From positions 64,269,345 through 64,333,344 of the forward strand of contig NC_092794.1 of NCBI RefSeq assembly GCF_918797505.1: a DNA stretch of 64,000 nt, written 5' to 3'. Under the pieces are notes generated by a model that saw only the letters and a list, made by a program, of their open reading frames with translations, ran no database searches and had not been told where the DNA came from. Numbering within the stretch: position 1 is the first letter of the stretch; each line of letters begins with the position of its first letter. The DNA comes from Bemisia tabaci (taxonomy: Eukaryota; Arthropoda; Insecta; Hemiptera; Aleyrodidae). Both the position numbers and the translations under genes were made by a program. Positions 44,248 to 55,700 of the stretch are shown here, piece by piece.

Positions 44248-44502
44248 TTGGACCGCGTGAAGCCGAAAGGAACCATGACACATCAGCTACTGCCAAATTA
44301 ATTTAAATGGGCGATTTAGTTTTTCACGTGAAAACGGTTGTGCGGATTATTATGCAAATTTCAGTGAATTTTCTGCGTAGTACGAAGCAAATCTTGAATT
44401 TTTCAGAGGAATTTGCACAAACGTTCTCTTGTAAAAAATTAAATTGCCTGAAGGAACTTGGCAATAGCTAATGTGGCTTAGTTCCTTTCTGCTAAACGCG
44501 GT
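44248..44502. mobile_element. AGTAGAAAGGAACC-family foldback element
   Basis: It runs from TTGGACCGCGTGAAGCCGAA to TTCCTTTCTGCTAAACGCGG. The arms contain CACATCAGCTACTGCCAAAT and the inverse block. Confidence 0.75.
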
Positions 44503-45054
44503 AAAATTCATCTCAAAGAGTCGCCATTAAAATGAAACGGTCATAGTCTTTATTAAAAATTTTGACCTCTAATAGCAACGAGCAATTTTCGTGTAAGGAT
44601 AATTACGCTATGCTAGATAATCTTTTAATGAGGTTTCAAGAGACATCTTGAAATATATTTTTGAAGTTATTATTTTCTTCGAAAAGAACGCTGTGCAACA
44701 GTTACGAAAAGTCACTAGATAAGCACAGGGTGTCTTTTTGCGCTACATTGTATTGCGTAATGTTTTTTGGTGATGTTGTCGTTTTGCGTTTTCTTTTAAT
44801 GACCTCGATTAAGTATATTTTGCATCAGAAATTGGATTCGGCTCCCATGCATGCTTTTCTTTGCATCTATTTTTTAGTGAGAGCTCCCGAAAAATATCTT
44901 CCAAAACGTACATAATAAAGCAGTATTTAGTCTCCGTTCAAATTTTCAGAAAAAGTACATGTCTGAGTAAATTAGAAAGGTTGATTCTATTTTCCGTAGA
45001 AAGCGTAAAGGCCCTTCAGAACTCGCCGTCTAGATTGGCGCTGGCGCATACAAC

Positions 45055-45218
45055 AGTGGCGTGGCGTGAATTGCGATGTATCGATTGTTCTGACATTTAA
45101 ACCTATGGTAAAGAATCGATTATTAAGGTGTTCGCTGCAAACTTCCTAATAACCGATCATTTTCCATAGGTTTAAATGGAATAAAAATCGATATATCGCA
45201 AAGCACACCACGCCACTG
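45055..45218. mobile_element. hAT-like 166-bp MITE, copy with 8-bp duplication
   Basis: It runs from CAGTGGCGTGGCGTG to CACCACGCCACTG. The flanks are GCATACAA (45047-45054) and GCATGCAA (45219-45226), an 8-base duplication with one mismatch. Confidence 0.88.
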
Positions 45219-45610
45219 GCATGCAAATGGCAACGGGAGTAATCTGGCATCCATCTCAGAGCGATTTAATTCAGCTGTATGCACTTAGTATCATGCACTT
45301 GCTCAGAACCGAATTTAGAACTATTCTCCCCCTCTATTCCCCTTACATATCTAATGAATACCGGATTGGTATGAACTTGTCGTGGGTGTGACAGGTACCT
45401 ATAATATTAGATGTGTGCTTGTGGTCTTAAATCTTGACGTTTGACGGTTCATTTTCGTCGAGGCATGGTGTTTACTTTTATCAGTCAACCTTGAGAGCCG
45501 TGTCAGAAAACCATGCACCTGTGTTTGAGTTGCCAAAACTAAATTTATCTCCGGGAATGGATTATTTTGTCCGATCGGATAAAGGAAAGTTCCTGTTTTT
45601 GAACTATAAT

Positions 45611-45741
45611 TGGACGTATTTCTGCCAAACGGTACTATGTACATTAAAACATGAGCCCTAAGACCCTTAAGAATGTTTGCATAACAGGGCTCACATCATA
45701 ATGCACATAGTTCCGTTTGGCAGAAATACGTCCAATTCAAC
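45611..45741. repeat. Foldback repeat
   Basis: The arms read TTGGACGTATTTCTGCCAAA and TTTGGCAGAAATACGTCCAA, perfect over 20 bases, with ATGAGCCCT and AGGGCTCA further in. Confidence 0.8.
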
Positions 45742-46239
45742 CTCTCTCCTCTCATTCTTGTAGGTATAATTATTTTTGAAAAGACCTCTGGCCCTTTCTC
45801 GCCTTTTTTAATACATTTTAGGAGAATAAAAGGAACTGAAAAATTTTAATGAAAGGAATAAAACTATCAACCCGGCCATCTTCTTTTTCTATTGGTATAC
45901 TGAGATTTCTTCAAGTTAAGTTTTCTTAGATTTAATTTTACGGTGGTCGAAAATTGGAAAATGCGCATTTTTATTTGCAGCATTGCACTCTCTGCTTGTG
46001 TTTAATTAGTAAAAAAGTAACACCGAGTGACATCAAACACAGAAATTTTCGACTGTGTAGTGATGATTTGTGATGATATTGTGAAAATATCAATGAACAC
46101 TCCTTTTGAATATCTTGCAACAAATATTTTTAAATATTTGATCTTAAAGTATGTTAATTTTCTATTTATTTTTTTTCCAGGTAAGTTTCCGTTTGACGTC
46201 ATCACTGAAAGATCGTTTTCCTGTGTCCGTAAGTCACAC

Positions 46240-46345
46240 TATGAATCTCATATATATGTGTACGTGTAAGCCACTTTATGGCGCGCTGGGGCGCTCTGCG
46301 ACGCCTACTCGCCACAGGAATCTGTCATGGTAGTCATATATTCTT
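46240..46345 (+). repeat. Copy of GCCACTTTATGGCGC repeat
   Basis: The block GTAAGCCACTTTATGGCGCG...GCGTTCTACGACRCC-CGCCACA is shared with 50100-50190. It follows a TATATATGTG run. It may be the end of a retroposon; only these two pieces are seen. Confidence 0.4.
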
Positions 46346-46455
46346 TTCTAAATCATATTCCGATGGTGAAACTAAAATCCCATTTTGTGCTCTTTAAGAA
46401 CTGTATACCCACGGATAAAAGAAAATACCCTTCTTGAGAAATTGAACGTAGGCCG

Positions 46456-46645
46456 GGTCCCCACGCTGAAAACAAAAAGTTATGGGCTATATAGACATAC
46501 CGTCCGTTCCGAGCTCAGTGGCTGGAACTCCCGGGTGCTGGAGCTGTAGCTCCGGGTGCCACGCCCGGAAGTTTCGGCCTCTGAGCCCGGAACGCGGTAG
46601 GTATGTATATAGCCCGAAAGTACGACTTCCACGTTTTTTTTTCTC
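46456..46645. mobile_element. Foldback element, GGGCTATATAGACATACCG family, copy 1
   Basis: The arms contain GTTATGGGCTATATAGACAT and GGTATGTATATAGCCCG. The core has TCCGGGTGCCACGCCCGGAA. Copies 2 and 3 are at 58938 and 59588. Confidence 0.75.
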
Positions 46646-47334
46646 AGTGAAAATGAGGAATTACCGGCCACGTATTGCATAATTTGTTATAAAGAGTGAG
46701 CGAGCGAAGAGGTGTCAAATACTTTCGGAACACCCTGTGTACTCTTCTGATGAGAAGCATTAATGAATACCGTGCCGACGGCAAACGGAAGCGATTCGAT
46801 GCAGACGTGTAATTTCAGTCGAAACGGTGGAAAGTTGAATCACCGCTCATCCGAATGGCTGTGGATCCCGATATAAGATTGATCTATTTCAGCCGGCAAA
46901 CAGACCGCCCAATCACGGGTTTTGCGTCTGCTATCAATGCTTCTTTGCAGTCGTAGTATCTGTCATCATAAGTCTTTTTGCTCAAGTTTTTTTTAACGTA
47001 CAGTACCTTTGTAAATAGAGTGTGGCCGCCATACTGAAGGAGCCACTCGTGAGTGGCTCAGACATCTTAAGTTTTACAGATTTGCAATGCCTTGGCTGTA
47101 CCATGTCAATAAAATAAATTTTACAGAGTTCATAGGACCCAAAAAAATGGTAAGCGTTGCATGCAGATAATGCAGTTTGATTCAATTGTATCGCCTATTA
47201 TGACCTTTATTCAAACCACATATTTAGACGGATTTACACCGTTTTGAAACTAATTTTGTGCATTACACTTGGAAGAAATGTCAGCTTGAAACTGTACAAT
47301 GACAAAGTTGGTAACCGCCGCAGCTTAGATGATA

Positions 47335-47473
47335 TGGACTACATTTTGTAATTTGGAACTATAAATTCTAGCCCGGTTTAAAAACAACGTATGTGCCATT
47401 AGTTTCCCTATGCACATAAGTGTTTTTCCAGAAGAGCCAGAATTCATAGTTCCAAATTGCAAAATGCAGTCCA
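47335..47473. mobile_element. 139-bp palindromic MITE
   Basis: It is nearly a full-length palindrome: TGGACTACATTTTGTAATTT to the inverse GCAAAATGCAGTCCA. The core has AACAACGTATGTGCCATTAG paired with CTATGCACATAAGTG. Confidence 0.85.
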
Positions 47474-47475
47474 TA

Positions 47476-47620
47476 TGGATTGCATTTTGCAACAAGGAGT
47501 CACTATCTCTGGCTCTTCCCTAAAAAGCACCTCTCTGCATAAGGAAACCCATGGCATGTATGCTGCTTCTAAAATGAGCCAGAAATAGTGGTTTCTTATT
47601 GTAAAATGTGGTCCATATAC
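47476..47620. mobile_element. Diverged palindromic MITE next to the 139-bp copy
   Basis: TGGATTGCATTTTGCAAC at the left and ATTGTAAAATGTGGTCCA at the right are diverged ends of the same family. It lies head to tail with the copy at 47335. The minus-strand frame at 47444-47725 runs through both and is not a gene. Confidence 0.65.
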
Positions 47621-47984
47621 GTCAAATGTTGGCAACAACCTTTTCTGACGCTCCCTTACCAAGAATCGCCGCCATTCATCAGTACTTAAAGGGTCTCCAT
47701 AAGATTCAGATGCCATACTTTCCATACAAAGGTACTCAACCGAAATGGTGAAAAATAATACAGCTTAGCTAAGATTAGAGAAAGATTTGATCACTTTTAT
47801 ATGAATAGTATCCCCAATGCAGGATCCTCCTCTGATTGACTTAGCCATCTTAGGCTTTCGTCGAGCTTTCATAAAAAAGGCGAAAACAGCTTTAGGATGG
47901 ATCCTAATTTTTTTTAATAATTTCTAAAAAAAAAACGAAGACGACCAAAAGCTATTCTACGACCCGCGAAACCAATTCTTAAAT

Positions 47985-48122
47985 GGACTGCGTTTTGCAA
48001 TTTGGAACTATATATTCTGGCTCTTCTGGAAAAACACTTATGTGCATAGGGACAACTAATGGCACATACGTTGTTTTTAACCGGGCTAGAATTTATAGTT
48101 CCAAATTGCAAAATGTAGTCCA
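47985..48122. mobile_element. 139-bp palindromic MITE
   Basis: It runs from TGGACTGCGTTTTGCAATTT to CAAATTGCAAAATGTAGTCCA in inverse. The core AGAGCC/GGGCTAG arms and ACACTTATGTGCATAGGG match the other copies. Confidence 0.85.
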
Positions 48123-48129
48123 AAAAAGA

Positions 48130-51100
48130 AACCGTACCTACGTTCAAAGGCACACAATTTCCATTAACGTGCAGCTCATCCTCATGATGTAATACATATT
48201 CCAGGTATCTCATTCAGAGTTAGCGATAAGTATTTCGAAGTGGGCTCTCCTGACAATCGGTTTAGACGTTTCACCGCTCACTTCAAACAGAAACCTACTT
48301 TCATTAAGTTTGCTTTTACTTCCTCTCAACGCAGACGGTTGCAATGTATTACTTCACTCCTTGAAAATACCGAATGGGTCACATACGGTATACAGTATAA
48401 ACGCGTTAACTCCTCGGTTTATCTTGATTATCGAAGGATCGAATTAACGGGCAGTAAATCGAAGCCCTCGAGAAATTATCGGTGCATTTCGAACTTGAAA
48501 TCGACGGTGAGGTGAGTCATCGACATTGGAAACGTTTAAGCTCTGCCTCTCTTGCACGGCCTGATAGGAGAAGTGCAAGGACGCCAAATCATGAAGTTGT
48601 GTAGAACATTAAGTGATACCGTACATAAAAATTGATTTTTTTTCATTTTATTTATTTATTGCTTATATTTTTTCTTGTTTGTTTGTAGAAATGAATTTTC
48701 TGCACTGAGGAAAAAAGTTTGATTTTTATCGAACGTCAACATTTTTTGGTTTAGGTAACCAAAATTTTTGTCATGGGAATCGAACTTTGGTTCAGCCATA
48801 CAAGCGACCTTCAGTTCATGTGACCAGTAACATCGGTGATTTGAACCGAAAAACTTTAGTGCTCAATATGAACTGAAAATCAGTCCCTGTAACCGAAGTT
48901 TTTTTTCTCAGTATGTCACCGATTTCCTTATACTTAATATACATTCCCACTTACTCAATTTTTTTTTCGCTTCTCATTTCCTTTTTTCGTCTTCCTTTAT
49001 CTTTTGCGATGAAGATCGAAAATAAAAAAAACATTAAAGTCGAACGGAATTTTTAGAATACATTGACTAAACAGCTACTTTAAAAATCTGAAGGAAAAAT
49101 TATCTTATTTATGCCAGGAAAAAGTCCGGAAGGGGGGGGGGCTACCCTTTCTCCCCTACGGTGCCTCTCAAACTGGCAACATCGTTCTCTTTTCCATTTA
49201 AATCTATTATGAACAGTCTATTCTAGGTGAGGCAGTCTACTGCGATGTATGGATCGATTGTTTCCTGTGCGTCCAAATCATCGCTCCTCCGGCGTAAGGG
49301 TGTATCTTGATTTCCACGTAAGCCCTGCTCTCCATATAACTCTATGCTTTCCAGGGTTCATGTGAAAATAGAGATCTGCCTTTACGTCAGAAGAGCGACG
49401 AAATGAGTGAAGTCGCAGGTTGCCAAACGAGCAAGTCGTAACTGATGCCTCTCGATAAATCGTTCAAAACCGCGAACAGTTTATCCTTCTATAATGCGTT
49501 TATCAATGTTTGACGAGCATCCACAGACCGAGTAAGAGCAAATAACCAGGTTGAGAAATGGACGAGTTGCTTTTGAAATAGAATATGTTCAGTTCTCAGG
49601 TGAGCCTTAGAACGCTAATATTCTAAAGTAACACAGGGCTCATCTTAAAATGTGACATATTCTCTTTTTGAAACTACGCGTTCAAATGAGATGCAAACCT
49701 AATTACAGGAACGTTCCAGCTTGTCTCCGCGCCATTTTTCAAACAGTTACTCATGTGTATTTTCGGTGATTGATAAGAGTGTCGTGACTGGTCGTGATTC
49801 ACATTTCTCAAAATGGAGCTGACGTTTTTGCGGTGACTATCAAAAAAAATGAGCGTTGCTCTCTCGATCGAAGCTGATTCGCCAAATATTTCTCGTGAAA
49901 TGGGTTATCGAATCTCCTTGTGCTTCTGCATAATCAGTTTTGTCATAATGAGTTCGGCAAAATGTGTCGATTAAGCCTGAGTCAAGAGCAAAGTACTCCA
50001 ATATGACACGCGTTTATTTTTTGCGCATGGTCATGTAATAATAAATCTCAGGTCGATAGATAAGATGAAAAAACTGTTTCATGTATCATTAATATATATA
50101 TATAAAAGTCGCTTTATAACGCACTCTGGCGTTCTACGACACCCAAACGCCACATATGCCTGTCTTCCCAGAGGTTATCGGGCAACCGACACCTGTTTTA
50201 TGTCATTTTTTAATAATTTTGTTCCAAGCTCCCTTGGAAATTGAATTGTGGAAAGAGCAATCCTTTCATCGTTAGCATTTATTCGCACGATATAATACTA
50301 TTTTGTGGGAATTTATGTTTTTCATTCAGCATTTAACCATAGGTGTATTATCACGTTTTCTCTATATACTAACGAAAACTTGTCGACTTGACCTGCAAAA
50401 ATTTCAGTCAGTATCTCAAAAATCAACCTTGAAAAACTTATTAAACGCGGGTATTTCAACCCCTCATCAAGAAGGCATCGCAAGACTTTTCGAATTACAC
50501 GGTGAGCTGCCAGGAAATTAACTTTCCATATCATTAGAATCAACTACTTTTTACTGGCCACTTAGATTCTCTGCCAATGCTCATGCCAAGAACTTTACCT
50601 TGCAGCTTAAAATCAAATGACGATGACAGTATCCATAGCGAAGTTTTATAGAAGATCGTCATTTTTGGTTCTCGGTTTCTTTATCTGCGGTGTGATTAAA
50701 AATTCGATATGACAGTGCCTTCAGTCTGTATAATTGTGCAAGCATCAAAAATCTAAAGACATTTCATAGCGACAGGGTGTTTGTTTTGAGATGAAATGGG
50801 TTTGTAAAAAAAGGATGCATGAGAGGAATGTAGTCATTTGTGAGAGGACTCTTTCCATTTTTCTCAACAAAGCTATTTATGAAAATGGCTCAAATCAAGG
50901 AGGGGTGCACTTTCTTCACTTTATCAGTGGAAAAAGATAATAAAGTAACGAAAGATATGGATTTAATGAATTTTAAAGTAAACTGAACAATTTTTTTGCG
51001 GTTTTTTTTATTTTATTTTATTTTATTTGGATAACCGTTATTTTAACCCAAACTTGCTTATTTTCGATAACCTTCCCACCCACGTGTACCTTATCACCTC

Positions 51101-52000
51101 CGTTGTCCTTGTGCCAGGTCGCAATCAAGCTACACCGTTGCTGCTTTGATGCGTGAATCGTGAAATTACCTTTTTAGTGCTGAGCCTTTGCAGGATTGTA
51201 TATTTTCTGGGCAGTTGATCTCATGAGGGTCAGCAACATTGCAAAATGCCTCGCAAATCGCCAAAGTTGCTAGATCGTCCGCTAAAATGTTTCAATCACA
51301 CCTGACAAAAAAATGAAGATTGGTGATTGTGGCAACAATAACACCTACCAGGCAAGAATGTTATTGGTCAGCTCACAATCACCAAGTTGTTTTTCCCTCT
51401 CTTTTACAATCAGTACTTGATCGACTCGTGATAAAAATAATTAAGATCCACAGACTGTTGGGAACATCTCTCTAGCTGCGACCAAACCAGTTATGTGGAC
51501 TCTATCGCTACCAGTCCACACAAAAAATTCGGCACCTCCCCTGTGTTTGTGTTTCGGACTCAAGTTTCTACGCCTGTGTTTTTGCTGATGAGTTTTTAAC
51601 AGCCTTATTTCAAGGGATTTTTTTTTCCTGTGTCTTCCAAAAGAAAATCGAACATTTTTACTCAGTGCGTGTGCTTAGTATCAAAAGAAGTCGTATAAAA
51701 TAAAGTCGTGTCCGATAACAAACCGGTTTTCGCGGTATACAATATTCGTGGTATTTAAAGTGGTCAAATAATATCACTTAAACGGGTGTTGTTACGTATC
51801 ATCGAATCATAAATAACGTAGTGCGTTAGGTTTTTAGTTTCTTTGTGCTTAATAGTCGAGAAGAAATTCTGAACCGTCACACATTTCATACGAGTGATGT
51901 AATTTAACCAAAACTTTGACAACTAAGAATGATTTAAAATTGGAAAAATATTTCATAACCTTCATAACCGTTGAAGCAAAAAAAAAAACCGAACATTCCA
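48130..52000. other. Gene-poor 3.9-kb stretch
   Basis: It contains a MITE-like repeat at 48720-48912 with TTTTTTCTCAGT-type ends, a G-run at 49129-49140, a foldback at 49282-49402, a small inverted repeat at 49575-49670, and the GCGCTTTATAACGC repeat at 50100-50190. No exon with a recognisable domain was found. Confidence 0.45.
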
Positions 52001-52002
52001 TT

Positions 52003-52141
52003 TGGACTGCATTTTGCAATTTGGACCTATAAATTCTGGCTCATCTGAAAAAACACTTATGTGCATAGGGAAACTAATGGCACATACGTTGTTTTTAAAC
52101 CAGGCCGGAATTTACAGGTCCAAATTGCAAAATGCAGTCCA
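52003..52141. mobile_element. 139-bp palindromic MITE just upstream of the cathepsin L-like gene
   Basis: It runs from TGGACTGCATTTTGCAATTT to the inverse AATTGCAAAATGCAGTCCA, and is flanked by CATT/ATTTGG-like bases. It ends 171 bases before the start codon at 52312, so it lies in the promoter or 5' leader. Confidence 0.88.
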
Positions 52142-52311
52142 TTTGGTCTCTCCACAAATGCCAATTAACTCATACTATCAGTCACAATTCAGTGTTAATT
52201 TTACATGAAAATACGTGTTTTTAATTGAAGATTCATCGATTTTTTTTCGGCGCACTTTGTCCCCCTGAATCTCGCAAGTTTCACCGAGATAGAGCCCTTT
52301 TTCCATCCAAA

Positions 52312-52719
52312 ATGCACGGCTCACTTTTAGTGCTCAGTTTGGTGCTAGCTGCAGCTCTTAGTCTGTGCACTTGTGAATCTCCCCGCGTGACGAATACATC
52401 GGGGATCTCACTGCCGGCGACACTCCCAATCGACAAGGATGCTTTCAACCGCATGGAAACGTTCTCTCATGAGTGGCGACAGTTCCAAGCTTTCGTGCAT
52501 AATCACGGAAAGAAGTACAGCTCTCTCAAAGAAGAAGAAGACAGGTTTCAGGTCTTCAAGGAAAACCTGAAGACCATCGAGCGTCTAAACGCCGACGAAA
52601 AAGGAACCGCTTTCTATGGGGTGAACGACATGGCCGATTGGTCCAAAGAAGAGTTTTTGGCCAAAAGGGCCAATCTAAAACCAATAGATCCCGCGGTATT
52701 AAATAATATTACGAAAAAG
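52312..52719 (+). CDS. Cathepsin L-like exon 1: signal peptide and I29 prodomain
   Basis: 136 codons, ending AAAAAG|GTAAGT in phase 0. The ATG at 52312 is preferred over the frame's upstream ATG at 52225 because it begins directly with the hydrophobic leader and has a CCAAAATG context. Confidence 0.9.
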
Positions 52720-55700
52720 GTAAGTAAGTACTGTTTTTTATAGTTTTTCAAACTTTAGTTTTATTGCCAGTTCCAATCGCCAAGTGTGTCTTTCGAAAGT
52801 TATCTTAGTTTGTTAATCACGTCACAAATGTGTGCCACAGAAGCGTTCAAATAGTTGACCAAAATAAACGTCCCGCTTGAGGAGATCACTGATCGTACCC
52901 GTGCCTAATCGCAAAAGCCGTGGGCACATCTCAGATCTCGCCTGCAAAATCGAGCGTATGCAACCCGGCCCACCGCAGAGTTAAAATAGTTGCATTATGA
53001 GTTCGAACCCAACTTCGTGTGTTCTCTCGTTGTTCTACGCGTTGTTTTGAGATGGAAGAGCTACGTTAAGGCAGGGTTGCGCGGGTGAAATGAAAAATTT
53101 GAAATTTTGAAAATTTCCGTGTAATATTTCATGAAATTTCACTGAATTGTGAAAAATATGAAACATATTTTCAGGAGCTGGGGTATGCAACACGCACTAC
53201 AAGACACCTGTCGCGTCTGAACGGGATTTTCGGTTTCGCGTCGCGTTTTGAGGGATTGTGGCGAACACTTAACTTAGTGAGCGGACTGAAAACACTCACG
53301 TCCCGCTAAAACAGCGTCGTTAATTTGGGAGAGCAAAGTTCGGTGTTAAAGAACGAAAATGAGAAAGTCGTTGAATCACATAGAATTTTTATTCACGGAC
53401 CGGATGGTAATAAATGGATATGACGGATATTAGAATTTGAACAAGAAGTTACATATTAAGCCGACTTGCGGTAGAGCGTATAGGAATTGACATATCGTCG
53501 CGCTAAGATGTGAAAAACCGAAGTGAAGTTAGAGTCGTAGAAGACGAGCTCTAACGGTCTTAGCTACGTAAGATTTAGGCTGCATTGCATCAGCCATCCT
53601 GTGCATTGATAAAAAAAGATATTAAAGAAATGTGATCATGCGTCTGATTGTATTCAAGCATTGGCTTAAGGCCTGAAAATGCTTGACTTGTAGAAACTAA
53701 GAGAGAGACAGAAGAAATGGGAGAGAAAGGGATAGAAGAAATATTCTGTCTCGGGTGAATTTTGAAGAGGCGTTGCGTAACACGCGACAACACCCGAAAG
53801 CAAAAACCAGTCGCTTTTCATTTAATTTTGCATTTAATTTCGAAAAATATTTTTCATATTTCTCAGAAATTTCAAGTTGTATTTTTCACGTAAAATTGCA
53901 ACCCTGCGTATAAAGGAGGGAGAGCAGTTCGCTTAACGCTTACGTACTCTTATTCCTTAAGCAGGACACTTAACGGCCCCTACACAGCGAGAAAATTCAA
54001 CCCAAAAGTTTGCTTGATACGGCATGAAATAGACAAAATTGTTGATCCTGGAGTTTCTTAGTCTCTCCGTTGTTTACTGCACTAAATTCTTCGCTAACTG
54101 TACCAAAATGATCACAAAGTTTGGGTTGGTCTGTGTTTCTTATTCTATATTATCCAAAATTATTACAAGAACACAATATTTTTCTCAGTGTGTAGAATGG
54201 AGATGTTGCATGTGTGAGGAATTTGCGATTTGACCGTTGATTATCATGTAAACGTTCGCGAGAAACACGATGGTGCTACTGGTTTTCTCTGAAATCATCT
54301 CCCAAGCTCAAAAAGAGCTCTCAAATTGAGGCCAAAATGGAGGGGATATCCCACGCTATCCTGAGAGTCCACTTCTACATCAATACAAACTCTCCATGCA
54401 AAGATAGGGAGCAAAAACATTGCTGTGATGCCATGTTTTCACTTTTAGAGTCCCCAAATAAAGTCTCAGCCCTGTCAACGTATTTGCTCCCTATCTTTGC
54501 ATGGAGAGTTTGTCTTGATGTAGAGGGGGGCTCTCAGGATAGCGTGGGATATCCCCTCCATTTTGGCCTTAACTTGAGAGCTTTTTTTGAGCTTGGGAGT
54601 TGATTTCAGAGAAAACCAGTGGCACCATCGTACCATCGTGTTTCTCGCAAACTTTTACATAAGAATCAACAGTCAAATCGCAAATTCCTCACACATGCAA
54701 CATCTCCATTATATCACACTCAGATGAACGCTCATTTCCCTTTCATAAGACTCGATCAAAACTAATCCACTATCCCAATGTCTACGATATCCCAGGTGAA
54801 CCTCTCAGCCGACGGCGACGACGCCACGATCGCGATCCCAGCGGACTTTGACTGGGTGTCGAGCCTTTCGGTGACACCGGTTAAGGACCAGAAATCCTGC
54901 GGCGCCAACTGGGCTTTTGCCGTCGTTGGTAACATCGAGAACGTGGCGGCGATCAAGAGCGGAGCCCTGCGGGACCTCTCCGTCCAACAAATAATCGACT
55001 GCGCCAATCAGACCGTCTGTGGGCCCGGAAATCTGATCACCGGCTACCAAACGGCCCTTACCACCGGCCTCGTTCTGGAGTCCGACTACCCTTTCGTCGG
55101 CAACGACTCCGCCTGCAAATTCTCCCCTAAAGAGGTTTGTCATCATTGAGAAATTATCGCCGTGTTACCAAAGAGAACACATACGCGAAAATGGGGTTTT
55201 GAGAAAATGGATGTACACCGTCCGCGCAAAAGAGTATATTAAAAAAACGAGGGGAGCAAGAAAGTAAAAATCTCTACTCTGTGTAAAATTGTCATTACCT
55301 ACTATTCAAACGACTCTTTAAAATAGTTTAGATCATTACAAACCGACGAATTTTATCTTCGATTTTATATAAAGGACCTTTTTTTCGTTTCATATTAGGC
55401 TAGGCAAGAAAGCAGCAAATCGACGGTGTAAGTCGGCAATCACATAACTCGGTTTGCGACGTCGCAACCAGACTTCCTGTCATACATTATTTTTTAATAG
55501 AAAACCTCGCAACGGCAATTCCTTAAAACTGCCGTGATTTTTCTTCTTTGTGCGAAGAAAAGTTTGCAAAAACTTCGAGGAATGATATCAATTTGTTCTC
55601 CTTTAAAATATTAACATAGAGGCGGAGATCTTCAGACACCGCAAACGAGTTATGTGATTGCCGACTTACACCGTTGAAATGCTGAATATTCTAAATCGAT

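Noticed and set aside
47444..47725. 93-codon minus frame
   Set aside because: Most of it lies in two adjacent copies of a palindromic MITE.
54805..55146. 113-codon minus frame
   Set aside because: It is the antisense shadow of the GC-rich cathepsin L-like exon 2.
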